A stretch of 64,000 nucleotides of DNA, from positions 1,116,001-1,180,000 of the forward strand of contig NC_089276.1 in the NCBI RefSeq assembly GCF_963678975.1. Direction: 5' to 3'. Below the pieces are notes generated by a model, which was given only the letters and a program-made list of their open reading frames with translations, had not been told where the DNA came from and ran no database searches. Shown in pieces: positions 1-11,834 of this stretch (positions within the stretch are counted from its first letter, which is position 1; each line of letters begins with the position of its first letter). The translations under genes and the position numbers were made by a program. The DNA is from Dysidea avara. Taxonomy: Eukaryota; Porifera; Demospongiae; Dictyoceratida; Dysideidae.

Positions 1-540
1 CAGTGTTTCTGAATATGTTCAGTTTATCATTTTGATGACATCTCATTATACAGTATATGTGACTGGATTTCCAAAACAGTATCTTTCACACACACACATT
101 CAATTCTAAAAACTTGTAAGTCCATAGCTTTTTGTTGAGGAATCTGAAAATTACTTCATGCATTGAACTACGTATGTTAATGTATCATTGATCAAAGTTG
201 GCAAATGGGATTTTGTGTGGAAGATTTCTTTTCACAAATCCAATTAGCTAGCAGTGTTATACTTCAATGGGTGCTGGTTAGCAAGTTAGAAATGAGCTTT
301 AAAAGAGGAATTACACCTGCCAAGTGTGTATAATGTGTAGTGAGTGTACATTGCATTTGTATGATGGTGTGTGCGTGTGTATCTTGCCATCGTGAATTTC
401 GAAGGAGACAGGATATTGCCAGACACAAGTGCCAACATGTCCACAAGTGGAGGAAGAGATAGCCATGGTTCGATCCACTACCAAAAGTGGGGAGCATCAT
501 CCAGTGGATAATTTCACTTCCATGGTCAATGGTCAATGAT

Positions 541-1136
<596 letters not shown>

Positions 1137-1289
1137 ATGTAAACCAACTATACTATAAATTTCACTTGTTATGTCACATAAGTATATTCATAGAATATGC
1201 TTCTACTGTTTGGCCACCTCACCTATATAGCTTGTGATATTAACAGACTATAAATGACACAATGTTTTTGATCCAGGTTTGTATACAAT

Positions 1290-1560
1290 GATTTTAGGAG
1301 AACATCGATCTAGCACAATGCTGAGCAACTTGAATTGACTAACTCCTGATGTTAGAAAATACCGTTCGAAGCTACTTATGCTATATACAATTGTTGGCAA
1401 TATAATAACAGTCCCTCACAATCATCTCATCAGATTTGCATTACCTACCTGGGGCATAATTTATCCAAGATCTAACACTTATTCACTCTCTTTCTTCCCT
1501 TCAACCATTAAGCTTTGGAATGCTTCCATTATGCTATAGATCAACTGAATTAGAATACTT
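1290..1560 (+). mobile_element. LINE 3'-end remnant
   Basis: The forward strand preserves the end of a LINE reverse-transcriptase ORF: a phrase like SFFPSTIKLWNA around 1,485-1,530, typical of the C-terminus of CR1/L2/jockey-type ORF2 proteins. The homologous tail lies at 23,880-23,965 in the other duplicate, so the insertion is older than the duplication. No intact ORF. Positions 1,560-2,240 show only homology to the other copy. Confidence 0.6.
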
Positions 1561-2241
1561 TAAAGTAATTTAAATTTTCCATTATATTTTTTGAGGTCTG
1601 CACATGCAATAAAACTAGGACAATTTTACTAGTGGCAAACAGAAACATTAGGAAAATGTGTGCCTTAGGATTTTGAAGCTTATCTATTGTGTTGGATGAA
1701 GCAGATTTCAGTTTGGTAAAATGCTCTCATTGCCAACTTTGCATGATCTGAATTTGCATGATCTAAATTTCAACTTCTTTTATGAATGTTATAGAAATCT
1801 GATACAGCTGCGTATAACTATAGATGTAAAAATTGGAAGATCTGTTGCTATATACAATTCTTACATAAACTTCTGCACAACAGTCTTAACCAAGATTTCT
1901 AATGGCTGCATAACGACATCCACAATACACTTCTTTGTCTATAGTAGATGTATAAGCATATTTACTGTATATTTATAGCTAAAACTTGACTCTTATGCAG
2001 TATAAACTCTATACAGTATAGCTTGCTATAACATATAAAGGCACATGCACACCTATACCTGTATTATAGTGTCCAAATGCTCAATTGTCTTCATGCCTCA
2101 CATTACATAGTAGTTATGTATAGTGCACTTGTATATACACAGTTTGGTAGTCCTACCAGTGTATATACTGTATGCTAATGCATAAATTTGTGCGGCCCTT
2201 TCATTTGTGTTTGTAAAATAGGGCTAAAACAGATATCCATA

Positions 2242-2876
2242 TGTGACCTGATCTTGGAAAACCTACCTTTATGGAACATTGGTCAATTTTCTGTTTTATA
2301 GCTTAAATGAGGTACTGGGTGCTCATCTATCTTTTGTTAAAATTTCAGCTTAATATCTTGAAGCATTCCTGAGATATGACCAATTTTCTGTCCTGTACAT
2401 TACAAACTAACTTTTATGGTAATGTATTGAGTTCTGTGAGTGATTAAGGGTGACAAATGGTGAAAAATCACTTTGTTTACCAATAATTCCACTCTTACCA
2501 TATAAAATACTTTAAAAAACATTTCTGATAGTTTAATGAAGTATTCTTGGTACTTATGTGCAATTAAATGCCATCCATGCATCACTGTCTAAGACTAAGT
2601 TTTAGCCATTTCAACACCTGAACAAATCACCTAATTTGTAAGTTATTTGTTGTCCCACGCATGTAAAATTACCACATAGTCTGATATAATCTGTCATCCA
2701 TATCTCCTAGGAAAAAGAAGCTATGGGTGTGAAATTTCACAGCAAGGATGTTTAATAGTTGCTTTATCTGAATGTGCAAAAATATCAATTTTAAAGAAAT
2801 CATTGAAATTTTCATTTGAGTTTTCCCAAAAAGTTTGTTTGTGCCCATAAGGTAGGTTTTCCAAGATCCGGTCACA
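2242..2876. mobile_element. TA-target MITE with ~35-bp terminal inverted repeats
   Basis: The left end reads TGTGACC then GATCTTGGAAAACCTACC; the right end is its near-perfect reverse complement. Both ends are flanked by TA. Length is 635 bp with no transposase ORF. The terminal TGTGACC is shared with the element at 37,215-38,400. Superfamily is not assigned; the TA target is compatible with Tc1/mariner-like elements. Confidence 0.85.
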
Positions 2877-2879
2877 TAT

Positions 2880-4060
2880 TATCCAGATATCTGGATAATA
2901 TATAATAATTTACTATCCGGATAGTAATTTGAATATAGTTTCTAGTAATTTGAAACCATTGTAACTTTTCCTTGATACATAGCTACCACAGTTAAATGTT
3001 ATTACATACTTAATTTTTGTTCAAGTGTTATGTTTTATTCTAAAGTACTAGTAAAACAAAAATGTTCACAACAAAATATACAATGCTAATATAGCAAGTG
3101 ATGATGTCACTATCCACAGGATATCCAGAAAATTTGTTCAGGATATCCAGATATTAAAAAATACTGTCTCTTTCAACCCTATTGTAAAGACATGAATCTG
3201 CATGACTTTACTTTCACAGTTCTTGTCAAAAGAAATCTCTTCTGGACTGATGCACGGGGCAGTATATACATATGTATTACAGTGGGAAATTGTATAAATA
3301 TAGAGAGGCATGTAGGCCTCAGGGAATTATGCTCCAAGTTTTCATCATTATTCTATTCAGAATTTCTCCAAAAAAGTTATCATTATACTAATATTATTCC
3401 CAAAATGTACTCAGTATTCTTCCAATTTTTATTTTAAAAGTTCAGCTTTTGCAATTTATAATGTTTAACAGGATTATGGTACAGTAATTGTGTTGTTCTA
3501 TTAGACAGGAAGTTAGCTTTTAGTTGCTAAGATGCTTAGTTACTGTTGCAATACGGTAAAGATTTATTCCGCTGACTATTCTATTAGAGTAGGTGACTGC
3601 TCTATTAGAGTATCTCTATCTCAACTTACATGAAATCACACATTATGCCAATTATGCTCTTAAATCACTTCAAAATGCCAGAATAATTCCCTATTATTTT
3701 ACCTCATCATTATACTCAAAATTATGCAGCCATAATTCCCAGACCCCTAAATGTATGTGACATTCAGAAGTTTGCTCTGCTGCTCCAACTAATTATATAA
3801 ACTCTATTTCACATCAACTGAACTGAGACAAGGGCACAGTGGGTAAATCTTCAACTTAGAAAGTGTGTGTGTGTGTGTATACATTTTATCTTGCATGCAA
3901 ATCACTAAAAATCTGAATTGTATTTAAAAATAATTGTGTTATACACATATGCATGCTATACAATTATAAATTAAATAAGTGATACCGATATCGAAGTGTT
4001 TGATGCATGACTGAGCTAAGTCAGTGCCCACCACACACATACACACAAAATATTTTCATT
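2880..4060. other. Non-coding stretch with repeats
   Basis: AT-rich DNA downstream of gene A. It holds two copies of a GCTCTATTAGAGTA-type motif around 3,577-3,612 and homology to 24,411-24,900 in the other duplicate. No gene seen. Confidence 0.6.
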
Positions 4061-4063
4061 GTT

Positions 4064-4933
4064 TTACAGAGTTAGACACCATTGCTTGGTGCTGTCCGGT
4101 ATTTGTGCTTCATACTTAATAATGTTGTCGATGTGTTTCTCATGAGCAGCCTTCAGCTTTTCATTCAAGCTGAGTGCAGTCTGACCGAGGAACACGTTTG
4201 ATGTTTGGACTGCTGTACAGTTGACATACTGCAATATTATCCTGTTAGCTAATGCTTCTGTGGTAGAGCAATCTGTGTCAGTGGAGCCCAGCTGTAACTA
4301 TGTAGAAAATGATGTCAGGTAAATCAGTTGTACAAATTATGGCCATCTGTTACAACTTACCATAAATTCAAGGGCTGGCAAGATGCTTTCGTTTAATAAT
4401 TTGATGACAACTGTTTCACTGTCCAACGCGGCTGTCATATAATTCTCTTTGATCTCCGTTGCGATGCTGGCTTTGTAGTTGTATTCCGCCAATTTTAGCT
4501 GAATGACAAATTCGTTGTAATATTCGGTTAAATGTGCTCGGCTAAGAGTGGAATGGCCTCGACCTTTGCACGCATCGGCTACAGCCCCGCTGTTGAAGAT
4601 GCGACCTCTGCATACTTTTCGTTCCAATCGCTGATACTGCAAAATAATAATTCACGTATTACTATACGCATGCGCATTACTAAGTATGCTCTTTACCTCT
4701 TCAGTTAACCAGGTCTCGTTTGTAAGACTCCGTGCTTTTTTCCATAGTGGTAGCAAACCATTAGAATCATCTCTAATCCTCGTGAGCTGACCGATTGCTT
4801 CCTGCGACACCTTAAACGTCGTACGAGTTGTCCTTAAGGGGAGTGTTTCCCTTCTGTGTACTGGTAAGGACCACACGATGGTGGTAGTAACCAGAAAGGC
4901 TGTAGTAAAAAGTTGTAAAGTGAAGTAGTACAT
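4064..4933 (-). CDS. Secreted helical (cytokine-like) protein, gene A
   Basis: Three coding exons: 4933-4697 (79 codons), 4636-4361 (92 codons) and 4297-4064 (77 codons plus TAA), giving 248 residues. All junctions are GT-AG and both introns are phase 0. Residues 1-23 are a signal peptide (MYYFTLQLF start, cleavage expected near WSLP); the mature chain opens SLPVHRRE, a possible dibasic processing site. Cysteines are C88, C102, C181, C198 and C245; N-glycosylation sequons include NET, NES and NCT. The chain looks mostly helical, with about four amphipathic stretches (roughly 40-70, 110-140, 148-175, 185-225). Gene B shares the length, cysteines and core words CRGR, YYNE, QLKLAE and LLNE. No known family was recognised. 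The four-helix cytokine idea is inference from signal peptide, helices and phase-0 introns. The start was chosen at the signal peptide; an upstream in-frame Met at 5,080 would bury it. Confidence 0.85.
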
Positions 4934-5063
4934 TGTCTTGTTGGTGCTTCCAAACAGCAAGTGAGCTATTAAACTGTTTGGCTTGGATCGTTCAGTGAGT
5001 AGCAATCTTGTAGCTTGTACTTCGTACTGTTGCTGATGTTCGCTATATAGCTGGATTTCATGG

Positions 5064-5072
5064 CCTTTTATA
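5064..5072 (-). promoter_or_regulatory. TATA box of gene A
   Basis: TATAAAAGG on the minus strand about 130 bases before the gene A start codon. The same word lies at 25,908-25,916 before A'. A palindromic TGCGCATGCGTA (NRF1-like) lies further upstream at 5,161-5,172. Confidence 0.5.
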
Positions 5073-5079
5073 GCTGACA

Positions 5080-8000
5080 TTGATGATCACAAAAATTTTG
5101 TACACCGGTTCTCTTTTAAACGTAATACCGGTACTGTAACAAAACGAGGAAACACCACGATGCGCATGCGTACGAAAATCCAATTCAAAATATTGGTTTT
5201 ATGGTTTTCTGAATTACGTTTCATGTTTTTTTTCCGCGTGAGGTATTTACCAGGATTCAAATGGCCGTCCACATCACATCCTTTCCTTGTGATGTGTATG
5301 GTCAATTATTTTACACATCCTGAATTATTGGCTACTAGCTTTATAGCTGCTGGTAATAACTTTATCCAACCCATGCAGTGCAAGATTAACATTATATTCG
5401 AAGAACAAACAAAGATTGGAACAGCTTACCAATATAGAACTTTCGTTTGCGCATGTGATGTTTGTGTGTAATTTCTATTTACTCCCCCTTGGCAATTGCC
5501 ATCTCCCCAAGAAATAAAATAGCTGAATGAACTATTCGGCGATGGTTCCACAGTTTTCAAATCCAGCTGACATGGGTTGCAGATGACGTTTAAATGTTCT
5601 ATAGAGTGCTGGGTGTAGCTTTTTACTGTCCAGGAATCACAGATGATTATATAATGCACAAATTACACTGAATTACTTAGTTATTATATTTATGTAGTTA
5701 TTACAAAAATTATATCCATGGAAAGGATTGGGGGGGGGGGAGGCTGGAGAAAAATTATACAAGTTATTAGGTATAGCTTGTAATATCCCAGTTTTCCTTA
5801 ATTGTGAATCATTAGGAGTAAAGTAATATTTGAGGATATATCAATAAGGTCATAAATAATTTTATAAGTTTAGAGTTTTTGGCAAACAAGATGACTGCAC
5901 ATGCCTTCCAGTAAGTAAAAGTCTCAGTTGATTTACTAAACAGTCATGCATACGTATAATAAGTTGCAGCTATTTTTGTCATTCATTAGTGACTCTAGAT
6001 CTGTGCTGAACACATTTCGCAGAGCAGTTATATCTTTAATTAGCTATAATAGCCACCATATAGTTCAGGAACTCCCATATAGGGTTTGATGTGCATTTAT
6101 TGACAGTTTTGTACAGTTTTGTGGTCACTGCACTGACCAGTTATCATTATCCGGAGAAACTATAACATCCACCAAGATCTTTAAATATATGCTGTAAATA
6201 GCTGTTACCATTGACATGCACTCTATACTTTAGTGCGTATCAAAAATTATTCCCAAAAACATGTATTCATGAGCAGCATTGTTACCACCTGATATAGCTA
6301 ATACAAAAAGTGGGGCCTGCACACAAATAGACAAGTTTCCATGGCGATGAACAGTTAATTATGCAAGTGAAAAAACTTAAGCAGCGGTAAATCACAGTGT
6401 ACAAAAATTTCAATATTTTTGGACTGATGTTGCAGATGCCACTTTTCTTTGCTTGATTTAAGAGTTGTGAAAATAGCGATTATTCATAAGTTTTAATTGT
6501 AGCAAAACTGGTGGTACATCATAAAACTTGATCAAAACCCAAAACTGGTGGTACATCATCAAAACTTGATCAAAACCACTGCACTTTATCACTGAATGAT
6601 GAGTAGACAGAATATGTAGCATAGCCTGGCCTTGAATAATTAATCTTGTTTGTATGAGCCAGGCAGCAGATGCTTCAACTTTGGGCAGGAAAGTGTCGAT
6701 AATATCTCTAGATACTGCAAACTTTTGGGTTATAGCGATAGGACTAAATACAATAACTATTTCCGAACTATATACAACTCTTTCATACAAATACATTATC
6801 ATATAAGTGTATGTACATACTATAGCTCGATACTGCGTGATACTCTTGAGATACACATGTGGATGATTGAGACTGTTATATACAATTTCTGTGGTGTCAG
6901 GTCATCATAAGGGCCAACTAACTTTCTGATAATTCTGAACAGTTAGCTCATCATCATTGTATAAGCCAAGTGACTGTACAATATTACGTATGGAAAGTTC
7001 AACAAGTGATAACATAATAACAGTAATCATTCATTAATGCATCAGTGATAGGGCAAATAAGGAAACACTTACCTGTACTTATCCTTGAAATAAGCCACCA
7101 AAGTGTATGTCATCATGCACACCGCACATGTTGGGAAACCATATGCCTAAACATTTATGTGTTAGGTATATCATATTACTTTGTGTGACCACAAGAGAGC
7201 ACTATGCTATGACAGTATAAAAACTTGCATATTGTGGTAGCTGGTACCAGGCAGATTCTATCAGTATTACAATTATATTGATAGATACTTCAATTTATGG
7301 TAGATCAGTAATGAATATACATATACAGCTATTTATTGCATACCACAATAATCTGATATAGTATGTGGCAATTTGCATTGCATATCTAGGTAGTGAGTAC
7401 AATGGTTCCACACTGATAAAATCTTCAACCGTAGCACTATAGCACAGATTGCTATGCACCTTGTGGTCTGCTGAATCAGTATCAATTATTGTGAACTACC
7501 AGAAATCTGGCGGTATATGATTAGTATTAAATATAGTGCCTGAACGTTATGGTTCTAAATTCTTCTGTTGCTTTACTAAGTAATAGCAATAGTGAATTGT
7601 ATAGTCTTATCCATTTTACCTCTCAGCATCAGTTTCATAAATTAGGCTGCAGTTAATTGTATCGTGTGGACAGGAGCTAGCTGCATATATAGTTTACGTG
7701 TTTGTCAATAACTGACCAAAGCTTGTTTAGCGCAGTTAATTTGCATAACTTAACTATCATGAAGGCTGCATGCAAGCCCTTAACGGACACTTTTTGACCC
7801 AAGGTTTTTGTCCTATATCTATTTGCTGTAATCTAGAGGTCTTAATTCCTCTTTCAGCGGTAAAAATGTATGTATAGAATCAGGCGTATTGGGACTAAAA
7901 TCTTTGTCCTTATTTTTCCATTGTGTCCTTAATTTGGAGATTTTATTAAGATTCCATTGTACATATGATTACATATAAGTGAATGGTATATAGTACATTG

Positions 8001-8160
8001 TAAACATATAACTGTGTACCTACTTACGTACAACCATAAAATCACTTGAGCTAACTATATTGCTATTAATAAATAAAGTAGCTATATGAGTCGATTGTCG
8101 ATGATGAGAATGATTCCTAGCTAATATTACTACACATCACACACAAATACTGTAGCTGCT
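5080..8160. other. Intergenic stretch between genes A and B
   Basis: No gene is seen. It contains a G-run near 5,731-5,740, an imperfect tandem duplication of about 37 bp (two units) at 6,501-6,577, and general homology to 25,830-29,000. Reading frames here have no recognisable protein features. Confidence 0.55.
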
Positions 8161-8167
8161 TCACAGT

Positions 8168-9062
8168 TCACTGCTGGATAATACACCATTCCTTAGAGTT
8201 ATTTGCTGCAGGCAGCTGCAGTGTCACTGGGCTGGCATCAACTGCCATGCCACTCTCATTATTAGTATAACGCAAGTTGTGGAACAAGTCAAGTGCAGTC
8301 TGAGCTAGGAACAGATTAGAAGTCTGTACTGTTGTACAGTTGGTATAAATCGAAATTGTCTGGTCTACTATTTCTTCTGTGGTGGAGCAATCCGTGCCAT
8401 TAGCTGCCAGCTGTAGCTGCATGTCATGGAATGATGGGTATAGTAATTTACTGAGTAACCTAAACCAGTTAACTATTGACTTACTGTATATTCTAGTACT
8501 GGTAAAACAGTCTCATTCAGTAGTTGGATGATCCTCCTCTCTGTCTCCAGTACTTCTGCTTGCTCTGCCTCTACCACTTCCTGAGCGATTAGACTGGAGT
8601 CGTTGACAATCATCTCGGCCAGTTTTAGTTGAACAACCAACTCGTTATAGTATTTGGCTAACTGGCCATATGTTAAAGGAGTCATTTCTCCACACTTTTC
8701 TTCTTTTCCTGTCATGTCGTAGAACACTCTTCCCCTGCACACCTTACGTTTCTTTTGCTGATACTAAAGAGGAATACCACGTGATATTATACGCATGCGT
8801 ATAATGACATAAAGAGTCTACTTACCTCAGCCGTCAATAAGTTTTCATCAGTAAGATAGAAAGCTCCTCTCCAAAGCAAATACAAATTATTAGAGTTTTC
8901 AGTTGGTGTTATCAGTGAAACTAGCAGTTCATTTAGTGTAATTGGTTGATCGGCGGTGGGCGGGGCTTCTCTTCTTCCAGCCGGCAACGAGTGTACGGTA
9001 GAAAGCGCAGTCAACAGCACGATGATGTTGAAACAGATTGTATGTCTGTACTTCAACTCCAT
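8168..9062 (-). CDS. Secreted helical (cytokine-like) protein, gene B
   Basis: Exons 9062-8826 (79 codons), 8763-8485 (93 codons) and 8416-8168 (82 codons plus stop) give 254 residues; both introns are phase 0 with GT-AG ends. Signal peptide is about residues 1-25 (ends VHSLP); the mature chain begins SLPAGRRE, matching gene A. Cysteines C88, C103, C182, C199 and C250 align with those of gene A. Conserved words are KVCRGR, YYNELVVQLKLAE, LLNE and LPVLE. Sequons include NDS, NET, NGT, NCT and NES. It is an ancient paralogue of gene A (exon sizes identical or one codon different) lying 3.2 kb upstream on the same strand. Family unassigned; a secreted helical ligand is inferred, not shown. Confidence 0.85.
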
Positions 9063-9069
9063 TTCGCTT

Positions 9070-10150
9070 TATCCTCTTTTTATGCTGTTCTAAATCTCTG
9101 CCTGCAAGTTAAGTGCTATCCTGAGCTAGTTATGAATGATAATATCTACCCATTCTTTTATATACACGTTCGTTGTGAAAAGTACACTTATTATTTGCAA
9201 ACACATTTCCATAAATAAGCAATGTGGAAGCCTTGTAGTGAATACAGTGTACCAGCACAGGGAAATTACCTAACAATGCGATCTTGCTGACTTTTTAGTA
9301 AGTGTACAGGCCTGTGCTGTCAGTCCTGTAGATGCTTGTACTGCCAGAGAATACTTTGCTCATCACGGCGGGACATGAACCTCATTACTAGCAATAATGA
9401 GGTGGTCTTATTACTGTAAGGCTGTCAGTAGGCATGTCTGATATATTTGTGACATGAAGTCAATTGGCCCAGTTTAGCTAGTCTCATCATCAAGGAATTA
9501 AGTTTTTATTTATGGGATATTGTTAGTTATCTGATGAAACTGCAAAAGTCACATGCCTGGCTGCAACCATTCAACTTTGGTAGTTCAAATATAGCAATAT
9601 TCAATTTATCGACAATACCATGCACGAACTATAGTTTTTATTTACTTTTTGTAACTGCATCTCCCAGATCACTGACACCTTAAAATGATTCTGCCTGTGT
9701 GCTTAATCACTTTCTAATGCTACCATATATGGGTAATGAAACTGATGGCTGCTTTTGGTGCTGTATAGTATGAAACTGATTGCTTTAACAATCTATTGTG
9801 ATCCATGTCAATAATGTGTTCCCCTCAGATAGACACATATGGATAAGGGTTACCCAATAGTTACAAACTATATTGGTTTCATATAGCTAATCAGTAAATG
9901 TAGCTATGTCATTGCAACTTGTGGTCAGTACAAATCAATACTTCAACCGGCAATCATCAGATGAAGGTATTCATTGAGAGATTGCTAATCATTTTATGCA
10001 TGTATTCATCAAAAACCACAACACCTCATTTACTTTGCAAACCTATTTATTTAAACCAAACATTAATGAACTCTCCACTTGTGACTTTATGGATTACAAG
10101 GAGATATAAATGTGCTAACCAGAGTAGAACGTGTGTAGTGCATGAAAAGG
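9070..10150. other. Upstream flank of gene B, no gene seen
   Basis: The first few hundred bases match 29,920-30,330 upstream of B'. No coding region is supported. Confidence 0.5.
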
Positions 10151-10212
10151 AATGGATGTAAGAATGCATCTACATATCATACAATGCATGTATGTTAGGA
10201 GAAAGTTCTTTT

Positions 10213-10258
10213 ACGTACACACACGCACACACACACACACACACACATACACACACAA
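10213..10258. repeat. (CA)n microsatellite
   Basis: Short CA repeat beside the tail of the minus-strand SINE at 10,270-10,690. Confidence 0.9.
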
Positions 10259-10269
10259 AGCAAGCAAAA

Positions 10270-10690
10270 AAGCAAAGCAAAGCCTATGGCAGCTGTACGA
10301 AACACAGCTATTGCTGCCCAGCGAACCAGCACTGGGATGCTTGTGCACCACCCAGGCGCTTGAGCCTTGTGCAGGCAAATCCTCCTGGCTAGTAACCCAC
10401 AGGAGGACTGTCCAGGTCTCATGGAGAGAGGTCACAGAACCCAAAGTTTCACAACGACCTCAACACCGCTAAACGAGACAAGGACAGTTGAGCATTTGCT
10501 TCCCCAGTTAATACCAGGTACCCATTGATGGTCAGCTGCTTCCTCAGTTGACACCAGGCCACCAGGTTCCCATTTACACAGCTGGGTAGACTGGAGCAAT
10601 GTGAGTCACATTTCTTGCTCAAGGAAACAACAACACCAAAGTGGCGTAACTGGGAATCGAACCTGGGACCTCTCGATCACCAAGCAGACA
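10270..10690 (-). mobile_element. tRNA-derived SINE, family 1, minus-strand copy
   Basis: Read on the minus strand from 10,690: a tRNA-like head with GGTTCGATTCC B box (10,652-10,662), then the conserved body with TTTCCTTGAGCAAG, TCACATTGCTCCAG, CCCAGCTGTGTAAATGGG and GTACCTGG, then about 200 bp of 3' sequence not found in the copy at 911. Short CAGA repeats lie beyond the head. No protein coding capacity. Confidence 0.8.
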
Positions 10691-11780
10691 GACAGACAGA
10701 CAGACACACATTATATATGTTGACAAGAAAAACATGACAAAATTTAATATTTTGCTCTTTACACCAATCTTATTCGTGTATGTGAACAATCTTGATTTTG
10801 ACAAAATATAAGAACACTGCAGCATGCAACCTATCCAAACTTATTCCATGCATACTACATGTGTGATGGATTTCTGTTCCACATGCAGTAATACCCACAA
10901 AGTTTTCAAGTTTACATGTGTATCTAGCAACAGTTATGCTATCTTGTTAAATTTCATATTGTCAAATGTGAGCATGCATGAGTTTAAGAGGAAATTAAGG
11001 AAACCTATTTCTGACACTTCACTACATATGGCTATTTAGCCATCTACGCACTTCCTATTTTGATGTAAGAATTACAATTTTCATTGGAAATAAACTGGAT
11101 ATGAAAATTCAGTTAAGACAAGACAGTTTAATGTGACACCACAGACAAATGTACTGAACTTGAGCTACACATATGGTTAGATAATATAATGTTCATATGG
11201 TCACTTGTACACATGCAGTGCAGCTGCAGCTGCAGTGCATATTTATAAGAATTGAATCAAGACATTCAGTTTTATAATTATAACTGTTGAATCTTTAAAA
11301 AATGTTACACTGAATAGCATACAGTTAATTAAATTATCATAAAGGTCTTCTCACTAACATGTCAGAATTATGTACGACTATAACTCAGTGTTACTGCTAG
11401 TGTTACTAACACTGTTACTGCTACTGCTGGCTGCTGCATTATTGGGTGCTGCTGAAGTGTCTGAATTATCCACCTCAACACCTGATACATTACATTTCTG
11501 CTTCCTTCATCATTATCTTGACCATCAATAATTGCTGCATGAGCATGAATGATTGCCACTAGATGACATCTCCCAACAAAAAATGGTATCCTGCTCAACC
11601 AAGTGGTAATTCGTAACAATGAAAAAGTATAACATTGAATGCTGGAAGGTAACCAAATAGTCATATATACTATGTACAAGGTTGTATGCTAACCTGTATC
11701 AGTATAGCCAGTGTGTAAAAATGAAGGCCTGGCTATGGAATCTCATGTAATGCGCATAAGGAAGAAAATGATACAAGAAG

Positions 11781-11834
11781 ACCTTCTGTGTATGCCCTCC
11801 AATGCCTAAGTGGTAAAGAGGATAAGAATATAAG
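11781..11834 (-). mobile_element. 54-bp SINE-tail insertion in pseudogene exon
   Basis: Absent at the matching place in the right copy (near 32,901). Its sequence (CCTTCTGTGTATGCCCTCCA) matches the 3' part of the element at 27,175-27,420. It is flanked by AAGAA-type repeats. Confidence 0.65.

Noticed and set aside
9076-9084. CATAAAAAG as TATA box of gene B
   Set aside because: It is only about 15-20 bases before the ATG, too close for a normal TATA-to-start spacing.
10640-10690. Possible tRNA gene (GGTTCGATTCC B box)
   Set aside because: It is the head of a SINE; there is no closed acceptor stem and the SINE body follows.
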